DNA of 64,000 bases, taken from contig NZ_CP109000.1 of NCBI RefSeq assembly GCF_036226605.1, forward strand, positions 3,654,501 to 3,718,500, written 5' to 3'. Position 1 is the stretch's first letter, and every line of letters begins with the position of its first letter. Origin of the DNA: Streptomyces sp. NBC_00704. GTDB taxonomy: Bacteria; Actinomycetota; Actinomycetes; Streptomycetales; Streptomycetaceae. Positions 8,717 to 18,600 of this stretch are shown here, piece by piece. The position numbers and the translations under genes are program-made. The notes below the pieces were generated by a model. That model was given only the letters and a program-made list of their open reading frames with translations, was not told where the DNA came from and did not search any database.

Positions 8717-9019
8717 ATGGCGAAGTGGACACCCCAGCACGAGGCGCCGGAGCCCCTGGAGGGGCCCGTCGTCGCCACCATCACCGGCGGCACGATCCTC
8801 TGGTTCGTCCTCTTCCTCGTCCAGCTCCCCTTCTACGGCTGGTTCGACGACCGCGGACGCGCCTGGTGGGTGTGGACCTGCCTCGCCGGCGCCGGCCTCG
8901 GCCTGATCGGCATCTGGTACGTCCGCAAGCGGGACGCGGCGATCAAGCGGGCGACCGCGGGCACGGACCCCGACGGCGCGACCGCGGACCCGAACGGGGA
9001 GACGACGGCGGCGGAGTAA
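8717..9019 (+). CDS. DUF2530 two-helix membrane protein
   Basis: A 100-residue actinobacterial DUF2530 protein. It has an N-terminal EAPEPLEGPVVATITGG motif, two transmembrane helices (about residues 21-42 and 50-67) and a charged, Asp/Gly-rich tail. It is divergent from the purine permease gene, an arrangement conserved in streptomycetes as I recall it. The function is unknown. Confidence 0.82.
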   Translation: MAKWTPQHEAPEPLEGPVVATITGGTILWFVLFLVQLPFYGWFDDRGRAWWVWTCLAGAGLGLIGIWYVRKRDAAIKRATAGTDPDGATADPNGETTAAE

Positions 9020-9054
9020 CCCGCCAGGCGGCGTCGGAGCGCCCGCGCGGCGCG

Positions 9055-9160
9055 GCCCCCAGGGGCGTTCGCGACCGGGCAGCCCCCAGGGGCGTTCGCG
9101 ACCGGGCAGCCCCCAGGGGCGTTCGCGACCGGGCAGTCCCAGGGCCTTCGCGACCGGGCA
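9055..9160. repeat. 27-bp tandem repeat (LPGR-type family)
   Basis: The unit GCCCCCAGGGGCGTTCGCGA-CCGGGCA is repeated perfectly at 9055, 9082 and 9109, with a diverged fourth copy to 9160. Read on the minus strand each unit would encode LPGRERPWG. The same period and a closely related sequence recur at about 19012-19172. The gap 9020-9292 otherwise holds only a short direct repeat (CGTCTGCAA twice, about 9188-9210). Confidence 0.88.
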
Positions 9161-9292
9161 GCCCTGCACGGACAGCAGCGCCGCAAGCGTCTGCAATCGT
9201 CTGCAACCGTCGTAGCATTCCGGTCCTCCCCAGGTCGGATCTTCGGGGCCTTCAGGGGGTGAAGCCCCAAAACCGCACGTACCGTCGATTCC

Positions 9293-11683
9293 ATGGCCCA
9301 CACCGACGCCCCCGCCCTCGCGCCGACGGCGAGAGGTCTGACCGCCGCGGAGGTCGCGGACCGCGTCGCGCGCGGTCAGGTCAACGACGTGCCCGCGCGC
9401 AGCAGCCGTTCCCTGGGCGAGATCGTCCGGGCGAACGTCTTCACCCGGTTCAACGCGATCATCGGCGTCCTGTGGCTGGTCATGCTCGCCGTGGCGCCCA
9501 TCCAGGACAGCCTGTTCGGCTTCGTGATCCTCGCCAACACCGGCATCGGCATCGTCCAGGAGTGGCGGGCGAAGCAGACCCTCGACTCCCTCGCGGTCGT
9601 CGGCGAGGCCCGTCCCACCGTCCGGCGCGACGGCGCACCCGTCCAGGTGACCACCTCCGAACTCGTCCTGGACGACCTGATCGAGATCGGGCCCGGCGAC
9701 AAGATCGCCGTGGACGGGGTGTGCGTGGAGGCCGACGGCCTGGAGATCGACGAGTCGCTGCTCACCGGCGAGGCGGATCCCGTCGTCAAACCGGCGGGCG
9801 ACCAGGTCATGTCGGGCAGCTTCGTGGTGGCCGGCGGGGGCGCCTTCCGGGCCACCAAGGTCGGCCGCGAGGCCTACGCCGCCCAGCTCGCCGAGGAGGC
9901 CTCCCGCTTCACCCTCGTCCACTCCGAGCTGCGCTCCGGCATCTCGACGATCCTCAAGTACGTCACGTGGATGATGGTCCCGGCCGCGATCGGCCTCGTC
10001 GTCACGCAGCTGTTCGTCAAGAACAACGGCTTCCGGGACTCGGTCGCCCGCACCATCGGCGGCATCATCCCGATGGTCCCCGAGGGGCTCGTCCTGCTCA
10101 CCTCGGTCGCCTTCGCGATCGGCGTCGTCCGGCTCGGCCGCAAGCAGTGCCTGGTGCAGGAACTCCCGGCCATCGAGGGCCTCGCCCGCGTCGACACCGT
10201 CTGCCTGGACAAGACCGGCACCCTCACCGAGGGCGGCATGGACGTCACCGCGCTGCACACCCTCGGCGACGCCGACGAGGGCTACGTACGGCAGGTGCTC
10301 GGGGCGCTCGGGGAGTCCGACCCGCGGCCCAACGCCTCCCTCCAGGCCGTCATCGACGCCTTCCCGCCCGCCGACGGCTGGCGCTGCACCGAGTCCCTGC
10401 CGTTCTCCTCGGCCCGCAAGTACAGCGGCGCCGCCTTCAACGAGCGCGCCGACGGCGGCGCCGGCGGGAGCGAGGGCGGGAGCAGCACCTGGCTGCTGGG
10501 GGCGCCCGACGTGCTCCTGGACGACGACGATCCCGCCCTCGCCGAGACGGAACGGCTCAACGAGCAGGGGCTGCGCGTGCTGCTGCTGGCCCGCGCCGCA
10601 CACGAACTCGACGACCCCGAGCCCGCCCGCGGAGCCCGGCCGGTCGCGCTGGTGGTGCTCGAACAGCGGCTGCGGCCCGACGCCGGGGACACGCTGCGCT
10701 ACTTCGCCGAGCAGCGGGTCCGGGCGAAGGTCGTCTCCGGCGACAACGCGGTGTCGGTGGGAGCGGTGGCCGCCAAGCTGGGCCTGGACGGCGCCGCCGT
10801 GGACGCCCGCCGGCTGCCCGCGGACCCGGAGGGCATGGCGCGGGCGCTGGACGAGGGCACGGTGTTCGGCCGGGTCACCCCGCAGCAGAAGCGGGACATG
10901 GTGGGGGCTCTCCAGTCCCGCGGGCACACCGTCGCGATGACCGGGGACGGCGTCAACGACGTCCTCGCGCTGAAGGACGCCGACATCGGCGTGGCGATGG
11001 GGTCGGGCTCCGAGGCCACCCGGGCGGTCGCGCAGATCGTGCTGCTGGACAACAGCTTCGCGACCCTGCCGTCGGTGGTGGCGGAGGGCCGGCGGGTCAT
11101 CGGCAACATCACGCGGGTGGCGACCCTCTTCCTGGTGAAGACGGTCTACTCGGTGCTGCTGGCCCTGCTGGTGGTGTGCTGGCAGGTCGAGTACCCCTTC
11201 CTGCCGAGGCACCTGACGATGCTGTCCACGCTCACCATCGGCATCCCGGCCTTCTTCCTCGCCCTCGCCCCCAACACCGAGCGGGCCCGCCCGCACTTCG
11301 TGCGACGCGTAATGCGGTACTCCGTCCCCGGCGGGGTGATCGCGGGCGTCGCCACCTTCGTCACCTATCTGCTGGCCCGCCACCACTACACCGGCGAGGG
11401 CTCACTGGAGGCGGAGACGAGCGCGGCCACCCTCACGCTGTTCCTGGCGTCGATGTGGGTGCTGGCGATCATCGCCCGCCCCTACACCTGGTGGCGGGTG
11501 CTGCTGGTGGCCTCGATGGGCGGAGCGTTCCTGCTGGTCCTCGCGGTCCCGTGGCTCCAGCACTTCTTCGCGCTGAAGCTGATCGGGCTGACGATGCCGT
11601 GGATCGCGGTGGGCGTGGCGGCGGTGGCGTCGGTCGCCCTGGAGTTCACCTGGCGCTGGGTCGACCACCGCTTCCCGGCCTGA
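9293..11683 (+). CDS. ctpE: P-type ATPase, CtpE-like (probable Ca2+/cation exporter)
   Basis: A 796-residue P-type ATPase, nearly the length of Mycobacterium tuberculosis CtpE (797). The actuator loop LLTGEADPV is at about residue 157. The phosphorylation motif DKTGTLTEG has Asp306. TGDGVNDVLALKDADIG at about 550 binds Mg2+, and there are about ten membrane helices including IPMVPEGLVLLTS. There is no N-terminal heavy-metal domain and no CPC motif, which argues against copper or cadmium pumps. CtpE of mycobacteria is a calcium transporter; specificity here is by homology only. Confidence 0.85.
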   Translation: MAHTDAPALAPTARGLTAAEVADRVARGQVNDVPARSSRSLGEIVRANVFTRFNAIIGVLWLVMLAVAPIQDSLFGFVILANTGIGIVQEWRAKQTLDSLAVVGEARPTVRRDGAPVQVTTSELVLDDLIEIGPGDKIAVDGVCVEADGLEIDESLLTGEADPVVKPAGDQVMSGSFVVAGGGAFRATKVGREAYAAQLAEEASRFTLVHSELRSGISTILKYVTWMMVPAAIGLVVTQLFVKNNGFRDSVARTIGGIIPMVPEGLVLLTSVAFAIGVVRLGRKQCLVQELPAIEGLARVDTVCLDKTGTLTEGGMDVTALHTLGDADEGYVRQVLGALGESDPRPNASLQAVIDAFPPADGWRCTESLPFSSARKYSGAAFNERADGGAGGSEGGSSTWLLGAPDVLLDDDDPALAETERLNEQGLRVLLLARAAHELDDPEPARGARPVALVVLEQRLRPDAGDTLRYFAEQRVRAKVVSGDNAVSVGAVAAKLGLDGAAVDARRLPADPEGMARALDEGTVFGRVTPQQKRDMVGALQSRGHTVAMTGDGVNDVLALKDADIGVAMGSGSEATRAVAQIVLLDNSFATLPSVVAEGRRVIGNITRVATLFLVKTVYSVLLALLVVCWQVEYPFLPRHLTMLSTLTIGIPAFFLALAPNTERARPHFVRRVMRYSVPGGVIAGVATFVTYLLARHHYTGEGSLEAETSAATLTLFLASMWVLAIIARPYTWWRVLLVASMGGAFLLVLAVPWLQHFFALKLIGLTMPWIAVGVAAVASVALEFTWRWVDHRFPA

Positions 11684-11728
11684 CGCCCGCCCCCTCCCGG
11701 CCGCCGCTTCCCGCCCTGTCGCCGCGGC

Positions 11729-12575
11729 TCACTTCACGTCGACGAGCACGGGTGCGGTGACGTAGCCCGAGGTCGTGGTGCTTCCCCAGCGGTAGAAACG
11801 GTAGAAGCCGTCGGCGGGGGGCTTGTGGGCGACGGCCACGGTGCCGGAGGCGCTGGTCGTGATCCGTGCGACCACGCCGAAGTTGCGGGTGCCCTTCTTC
11901 CGGAACTCCAGAGGGACCGGTTGAGCCGGGTACCCGGTGTACCCGCCCCTGTCCCAGTCGGCGCGGCTGAACTTCCCCGCGATGAGCACGGTCTGCCCCT
12001 TCCGCACCGACCTCGGGCGGACCAAGATCGTGATCTTGGATCGCCGCAGCAGGTACGCGAAGCCCAGATCTCCCTGCCACGTCGTTCGTCCGACTCCAGC
12101 GGCGTTCCTGACGACGATGAGGCCGCCCTCCTTCCACGTGCCGGTCTGGCTGTTCTTCAGGTCCGTGTGGCCGGCGGAAGGGGTGGGCCGGAACTGCATC
12201 ATGGCGACGCAGCGCAGGAGCGTCGCGGAGGCCGCGGTGCACACGCCCGGGTGGTCGCCGCGGATGATCTCGGACCGCGCGCCGAGGGTCTCACCCCGGT
12301 AGAACAGCGGCCGGGTCTCGATGGAACTCGCCGAAAGCCCGGCGGGCTTGGTCACGAGGTAGGTCGTCCGGGCGGTGACCATCGCCTTGTCACCGACCGT
12401 CACACCGACCGTGAAATTACCGTTGATCATCAGACGCGACATGGCGACACCGGGCGCGGCCGCGGGGACGGCTGGCGCGGCCTGAGCGGCAGGGCCGCCG
12501 AGGACGGAGAGCGGGGGAGACCGTGGAAAGGACGAGAGTGCCGGTGGACGCTGCCACAAGTGCCCGTGTGCGCAT
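11729..12575 (-). pseudogene. Secreted protein gene with a frameshift in its signal peptide
   Basis: Paralogue of the gene at 14468-15400. The natural start is ATG 12575 (MRTRALVAASTGTLVL), preceded by a GGGGAAC SD just like the paralogue. After STVSP the frame is lost: one extra C in a run of five (12513-12517) shifts it. Deleting one base gives SPLSVLGGPAAQAAPAVPA, a normal signal-peptide end. The rest of the protein is intact in the other frame to TGA 11729 (FTVGVTVGDK to APVLVDVK) and matches the paralogue over RADWD, QPVPLEFRKKG and DGFYRF. It could be a true mutation, a phase-variable homopolymer or a sequencing error. Confidence 0.75.
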
Positions 12576-12778
12576 GTGCGTTCCCCAGGTCGAGAAAGGC
12601 GTCTCGGGACCTGTTGGCCCATCAGGTCGGATCGGCGACGGCCACGGTTGGTTGTACGGCAGAAGGTAAAGAAGGAACGCCTCCGCCCGGCGGCTCTCCT
12701 CGACCGCGGTACGCCAGCAGCGTCGGCGACGGCTCAAGTCCCTTGCGCAGAGGCGCTGTTGTGGCAGTATCGACTGGC

Positions 12779-14455
12779 ATGTCACCGTCAGTCGTATGGC
12801 CGTCGTCGTCCGGGCCCCGCCGACGTCTGCTCGTGTGCGTCGCGCTGCTCGCCGTGCTGGCGGCGCTCGGCGGCGGGGCGGGCGAGGCCGGTGCGGCGTC
12901 CGGCCCGGCGGCGGGGGTCGCGGGAGCCGGGGCGGGGGGCGCGGGAGCCGGGGCGGGGGCGGGACCCGGGGCCGGGGCGGGAGCCGGGGCCGAGGCGGGA
13001 GCCGGGGCCGAGGCGGGAGCCGGGGCCGAGGCGGGAGCCGGGGCCGAGGCGGGAACCGGGGCCGAGGCGGGAACCGGGACCGGGGCGGGAACCGGGACCG
13101 GGGCGGGAACCGGGACCGGGGCGGGAGCCGCGGGCACCGGGGCCGGGGCGGGACCCGGGGCCGAGGCGGGAGCCGGGGCCGAGGCGGGGGCGGCGACGCC
13201 CGAGCGTGCCCGCTACGACGTGTCCCTGCGCTCGGACGCCGACGGCGGGCACTGGTCCGGACGGGAGCGGGTGTCGTTCCGCAACGCCTCCTCCGCCCCG
13301 CTGCGCGAGGTGTACCTGCGGCTGTGGGGCAACGGCGAGGACGGGTGCGGCACGCCCGGCGGGCCCGCCTCCCCCGTCGTCGTGTCGCACGTCGCCGGCG
13401 GCACGCCGGAACCCCCGACCGTGGACTGCACGGCCCTGCGCGTCGTACTGCCCGAGCCGCTCGCGCACGGCGAGCGGACGTCCGTCGCCTTCGACGTGTC
13501 CGTCGCCGTGCCCGACCGCAACGCCCGCTTCGGCCGTGAGGGCGCGACCCGCTTCCTCGGCAACGCGCTGCCGGTCCTCGCCGTGCACGACGCGAAGGGG
13601 TGGCACCTCGACCCCTATGTGGCGCTCGGCGAGAGCTTCTACGCCCTGGCCGGCGACTTCCGGGTCCGGCTGGACCATCCGACGGCCCTGAAGGTGCCCG
13701 CGACCGGCCGCACCCGCACCCTGCCCGGCGGCCCCGGCCGCACCGTCACCCTCAGCGTCGCCGACCGGGTGCGGGACTTCGCGTGGGCCGCGGGCCCGTT
13801 CCGCACGGCGGCCGAGACCACGCCCGGAGGCGTGCTCGTCCGGTCGTACTGGGCGTCCGGCACCCCCGACGAGGGCGTGCGGCTGACCCGCGCGGACGCC
13901 GTCGCCTCGGTCGACCGGTTCGGCGAGGAGTTCGGCCGCTACCCGTACGGCGAACTCGACGTCGTGATGACGCCGGAGTTCGGCGGCGGCATGGAATACC
14001 CCGGTCTCGTCCTCATCGGCACCACCGAGGAGGGCGGCGCCGTCGTCCACGAGGTGGCGCACCAGTGGTGGTACGGGATCGTCGGCAACGACGAGTACGA
14101 CGCACCGTGGCTGGACGAGAGCTTCGCCCAGTACGCCAACGCCCGCTTCCAGGGCTGGGACATGCGCGACTGCTGGTCGGACGTCTACTGGCCCGACGAC
14201 GGCGCCGAGCTGACCGCCTCGATGGCGTACTGGTCGCAGCACCGCAACGAGTACCACCTCGTGTACACGGCCGGGCCCTGCGCCCTCGCCGACCTCGAGA
14301 ACACCCTCGGCGCCGGCACGATGGCCCGCCTGCTCAGGCAGTACGCCCGCGACCACCGCTACGGCGTCTCCACCACCGAGGACTTCGTCCGGGCCGCCCA
14401 GTCCCTGACGGACGTCGACCTCGGCCCCTTCTGGAAGGCCCACCACATCCGGTGA
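12779..14455 (+). CDS. M1 family metallopeptidase with Gly/Ala-repeat linker
   Basis: A 558-residue secreted zinc aminopeptidase-like protein. A hydrophobic signal or anchor segment (LLVCVALLAVLAALGG, about residues 17-32) is followed by about 90 residues of Ala/Gly/Glu/Thr repeats (GAEAGA, GTGAGT) that probably span the cell wall, then the M1 N-terminal beta domain. GGMEYPG (about 402-407) replaces the exopeptidase GAMEN motif. HEVAHQWW (His424, His428) with WLDESF (Glu447) gives HEXXH-X18-E. It lies between two paralogous secreted-protein genes on the other strand. Confidence 0.85.
   Translation: MSPSVVWPSSSGPRRRLLVCVALLAVLAALGGGAGEAGAASGPAAGVAGAGAGGAGAGAGAGPGAGAGAGAEAGAGAEAGAGAEAGAGAEAGTGAEAGTGTGAGTGTGAGTGTGAGAAGTGAGAGPGAEAGAGAEAGAATPERARYDVSLRSDADGGHWSGRERVSFRNASSAPLREVYLRLWGNGEDGCGTPGGPASPVVVSHVAGGTPEPPTVDCTALRVVLPEPLAHGERTSVAFDVSVAVPDRNARFGREGATRFLGNALPVLAVHDAKGWHLDPYVALGESFYALAGDFRVRLDHPTALKVPATGRTRTLPGGPGRTVTLSVADRVRDFAWAAGPFRTAAETTPGGVLVRSYWASGTPDEGVRLTRADAVASVDRFGEEFGRYPYGELDVVMTPEFGGGMEYPGLVLIGTTEEGGAVVHEVAHQWWYGIVGNDEYDAPWLDESFAQYANARFQGWDMRDCWSDVYWPDDGAELTASMAYWSQHRNEYHLVYTAGPCALADLENTLGAGTMARLLRQYARDHRYGVSTTEDFVRAAQSLTDVDLGPFWKAHHIR
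12935..13195. repeat. In-gene 18-bp repeat coding for the Gly/Ala linker
   Basis: GCCGGGGCCGAGGCGGGA and variants recur about 14 times in frame, encoding AGAEAG and AGTGTG units. Such coding minisatellites vary in copy number among strains. Both this strand and its complement stay open here, so frame alone does not prove coding; the continuous reading frame into the M1 domain does. Confidence 0.85.
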
Positions 14456-14467
14456 CGACCCGTCACC

Positions 14468-15400
14468 TCACCGGACGTCGACGAAGTCACCCGCGGAGCC
14501 GACCGCGGGGACCGTCGCGTTGCCCGCGAACGTGAAGCGGTAGTAGCCGTCCACCGAGGCCGTGACCGTGGTCTTCAGACCGCCGCCGGCGCTGGACTTG
14601 ACGGTCTTGACGGTGCTGTACGCGCTGCTGCCCTTCTTGCGGAACTCCAGCTTCACCGGCTGGGCGGCGACCCCGCCGTACAGACCGGTGTCCCAGTTGG
14701 CGCGCGCCAGCTTGCCGGTGACGGTGATCTTCTTCCCCTTCTTCACCGGCTCGGGGGCGGCGTCGACCGTCATCCGGGGCGAGCGCTGGAGCTGGACGGA
14801 GGCCAGCGCGTCGCCCTCGGTGTACCCGACCCTGCTCCAGTCGACGTCGTCGGCTCTGGGGTCGACGTCGTTCCAGTCGATGACGTACCCGGCCGCCTTC
14901 CAGACCGAGGCGTCGACGTTGTCCAACTGCTCGGACGGGGCGATGTCGATGGTTCCGGCGCAGGAGGCGACCGTGGCGCCGGCGGCGGTGCAGCCCGGCG
15001 CGTAGTCGCCGATCAGCGTCTTGACCGGGTGGGCGAACGACGCGCCGCGGTACAGGACCAGGTCCAGCTGGACGTCCTCCGCGCCGAGGTCGACGCCCGC
15101 GCCGTGCGTGATCGTGAACGTGACCGGCACGCTGACCCGGCCACCGGTTCCGGCCGCGATCGGCCGCCCCTTGTTGACCTTGACGCTGCCGAACGTGACG
15201 TCCAGCGGATACGGAACGCCGCCGGCGGGGCTCGCACCGGTGAAGGCGCTCTTGCCGGCGAGGGCCGTGTGCAGGGCCTCCAACGCGCCGACGGGATGCC
15301 GCGACCCGCCCCCGGCGGCCTGCGCGGCCGGAACGACGACGGCGGACAGAGCCACGGCGCCGGCGACGGCGACGGTGACCACGGTGGCGCGTGTACGCAT
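14468..15400 (-). CDS. Secreted repeat-type protein, intact paralogue
   Basis: A 310-residue exported protein. Its signal peptide (MRTRATVVTVAVAGAVALSA to AQAAGG) is cleaved near residue 31. The start ATG 15400 has a GGGGGAAC SD, and 14 in-frame residues upstream are left out. The C-terminal domain, about 100 residues beginning VDAAPEPVKKGKKITVTGKL, with QPVKLEFRKKG and DGYYRFTF, looks like an Ig-like/bacterial adhesion-type beta sandwich and is shared with the frameshifted gene at 11729-12575. It has no enzymatic motif. The cysteines (GCTAAG, SCAGT) could form a disulfide. The function is unknown. Confidence 0.8.
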   Translation of the reverse strand: MRTRATVVTVAVAGAVALSAVVVPAAQAAGGGSRHPVGALEALHTALAGKSAFTGASPAGGVPYPLDVTFGSVKVNKGRPIAAGTGGRVSVPVTFTITHGAGVDLGAEDVQLDLVLYRGASFAHPVKTLIGDYAPGCTAAGATVASCAGTIDIAPSEQLDNVDASVWKAAGYVIDWNDVDPRADDVDWSRVGYTEGDALASVQLQRSPRMTVDAAPEPVKKGKKITVTGKLARANWDTGLYGGVAAQPVKLEFRKKGSSAYSTVKTVKSSAGGGLKTTVTASVDGYYRFTFAGNATVPAVGSAGDFVDVR

Positions 15401-15650
15401 GCGTTCCCCCTGGAGGCAGGGACCCGAACGTTTCCTTCGCACGGCTCGCGAGACGTCCGGCGCCCAAGTGAATCGTGGAGTCTTCTGACCCGGTTGCTCA
15501 GATGGCCGTCGCGGACGGATGGTTGTGCGAAGGGGAAGATCAACTGAAGGAGCCGTCCACCGACGGCGACCGACCGCGCCGCCCGGACGAGCGCCGCCCG
15601 GCAGGACCGGGCGGCAGGACCGGGCGGCAGGACGGGCGGCGCCCTCCCGC

Positions 15651-18600
15651 TCAGTCGAACCAGCGGTCCCTGGCCAGTTCGGCTGTGCGGGACGGGTCCT
15701 CGAGGAGGGCTGCTACCTCGAAGCGGCGGGGCCACTGGCGGGCAGCCCAGGCGAGGCCGGCCGCCACGCCCTCCAGGGTGGACGCGTGCAGGACGCCGTC
15801 GGCGGTCAGGCGCCAGTCGATCTCCACGCCGTCGACGACGAGTTCGTCGTGCTCGACGTAGGTGGCGGGCGTCCGCGGGCCGAGAAGGACGCGCACCGGC
15901 TCCGGGACGTCGTGTTCGGCGCCCTCGGAGTCGACCTCGCCGGTCACGGACTCGCTCAGCCGCCGCACCTGGAACAGCTCGGCGAGTTCGGCCGCCCGGG
16001 AGGGGCGCACCGGGAGCAGCGGGACGCCCCGGGTGAAGGGGAGCAGGTCGGGGGAGTCGACGACCACCGCGTCGGCGGCGTCCACGACCTCGACGTGCCC
16101 GTCGACGACGGCCCGCAGCTCGTCCGGCAGGGTCACCTGCTCGGGGTCCAGCTCGGCCAGCGCGCCGTACAGGCCGTGCAGTTGAGCCGCGCCGACGGTG
16201 CGTTCGGGGTCGGCGAGGCGGTCCAGCAGTTCGGCCGCGCCGCCGGGCTCGTCGAGGAGGGCCGCGACCGAGGTGCGCACGCCGAGGGCGCGCAGCACCT
16301 GTTCGTCGTCGAAGCCGGTGGCGTCGGCCTCGTCGTAGAGGCCGTGCAGCAGCGGGTCGCCGCCGGCCGCGAGCAGACCGGCCGGGCGGCGGCCGTCGAG
16401 GACCGGGTTCCCGCGCAGCCACCAGGCGGTGTAGGGCCGTACCAGCTCGTGGGTGCCGTCGGGCAGGAGGACGCGGACGGGCTGGGTGATCGCGTCGCGC
16501 AGCGGCGGCCGGGCCAGCATCGCGAGGGCCTGCGGCCAGCGGTCCTCGTCGACGAGGTCGAGGTCGCGCACGGCGACCAGCTCGGTGGCGACGGGGGGCA
16601 CGGGGCTGTCGGGGAAGCGGTCGAGGATGTCCTCGCACCACACGTCCACCGCGTCCAGCAGCCCGGCGTCGTCGGGCTCGGCGAAGTCGCCGTCGCGCGG
16701 CTCCAGTTCGTCCGGGTCGAGGACGACGTCCGTGGCCCGCACCAGCGCGAACCCGGCGAGCACCCCGCAGGCGGCGAGCGGCTGCTCCCCCCACTTGTCC
16801 GCCAACTCCGCGTCGACGAAAGCGAGTTCGTCCTCACGGATGACGGAGGCGAACGGACTGCCGGACAGGACCAGTTCACCTGCGGGGACGAGTTCGCCGT
16901 CCTCGTCCGGCAGCGCCAGAGCGCCCAGCCACGGCTCGTCCCCGGGCTCCAGACCCGCGTCGCGGACCAGCGCGAGCACCGTGTCGGCCAGCTCCTCGGC
17001 GTCCGGCGCGCCCTCGTCGTCCCAGGCCCCGCCGTCGTCGTCCAGGGAGGCCGCCACCGCGGCCCGCACCTGCGGGGTGGTCAGGATCGCGCGCGGGGTG
17101 GCGGGCAGCGCGCCGAGCTTCTCCAGCAGGGGATGCGCGGCGTCCGGGTGGGCCACCTTGAGGCCGAGCCGGGCGAGGACCTCCGCGTCGAGCGCGGCCG
17201 CGTCCGGCGTCGGCAGCAGCACCTGGCGCGGGCCGACGGCGGTCCGCCGCCCCCCGCCGAAGGAGGCGGAGGCGTCGCCGGCCAGCGGCACCGGCAGCCC
17301 GGTCAGCCGGTCCGGGTCGACCCCGGCCAGGCTGTCGTAGAGCCGGTACCACCACTGCGGGTCCTTCTCCAGACCGGCCAGCCGGTCGACGACGTCCGCG
17401 AGCGGGATCCGGGCGACGCCCAGCGTGCGCAGCTCGGCGCGCCGCTCCAGCCCGGCGGGCAGCAGCGTGGGCAGCACCTCCGCCAGCACCCGCACCGTGT
17501 CGGCGCCCGCGCCCTCGACGACCTCGGCGTCCCGGGGGCGCAGGGCCTCGGCGAGCCCGACGGCGGCCTCACCGCGGCCCTCACCGTCGTCACCGCCGTC
17601 GGGCGCCTCCTCGGGCACGGGCGGGACGGCGGGCGGCAGGAAGGCGGTGCGCGGCAGCAGCTCCAGGACGGCCCGGCGCAGCGCCCCGTCCAGCTCCCCC
17701 TTGCCCAGCGGACCGGGCACCAGGTCGATGATCCCGGCGCCCACCGGCCGCCAGCCGGCGAGGAGTCCGGCGTACACGTCCGCGGCGCGGCGCACCAGAT
17801 GGTCGGTCAGCGGGCCGGGGGCCGCGTGCCGGCGGGTGGTGTCGAGCGGGAAGGAGGCGATGAGCAGGGCGGGGACGCCCAGGGGCTCGTCGCTCGGGGT
17901 GGGCGCGTGGACGACGGGCGTGGTGCGCGGCGGGACCGGCGCGCCGTCGTCGTCGACGGGCACGGCCCAGGTCACCGACCAGTGGGGCCGCAGCCGTTCC
18001 TCCACGGGCCGGTCGGCCAGCAGGTCCGGGGTGAGGTCGCCGTGGGCGGAGGCGGTCCGCCAGCGGGTCGTGCCCTGTTCGCTGTCCGAGACGACGGTGT
18101 GGGCGCCGTCGACGGAGCGCCGCAGGGTGCGGGCGGCGCCGTCGCCGATCTCGATCACGACCTCCTCCAGGCCCGGCAGGGCGAGGAGGAGGGCGTCGTC
18201 GACGGCGGCGAGGAGACGCTCGGCGAGGTCGGCGGCGGCGGTGTCGCGCAGCGGGAGGATGACGGCCGTGTCGTACGGGTCGGGGGCGGTGCCCTGGGCG
18301 GCGAACGGGAGCCGCAGCAGGGGCACATGGCCGTCGCGCCGCCGGATCTCGTCCCCGAGGCCGGGGCTGTGCCGGGCGGTCTCGGAGGCGAGCGCGCGGG
18401 CCTCGGCCAGGTCCCAGCGGACGCCGCCGTGACGGCCGACGACGGCCGGTTCGTCGGTGACGGCGAGCACGGCCGCGAACCCGACGCCGAACCGTCCGAC
18501 GGCGACGCCCGGCTGCTGTGCCTCACGCTTGGCGGAGGCCCGCAGCGTGGCCAGCGACTCCACGCCGGCCGCGTCCAGCGGCGCGCCGGTGTTCGCCGCG

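Noticed and set aside
8645..11386. Very long minus-strand ORF opposite the P-type ATPase gene
   Set aside because: It is a GC-skew shadow frame: no SD, no domain, Gly/Arg/Asp-rich composition, while the plus strand encodes all the P-type ATPase motifs.
12417..12785. Separate 122-codon gene on the minus strand
   Set aside because: Its useful part is only the MRTRALVAAS signal peptide, which belongs to the frameshifted secreted-protein gene; the rest is shifted-frame nonsense.
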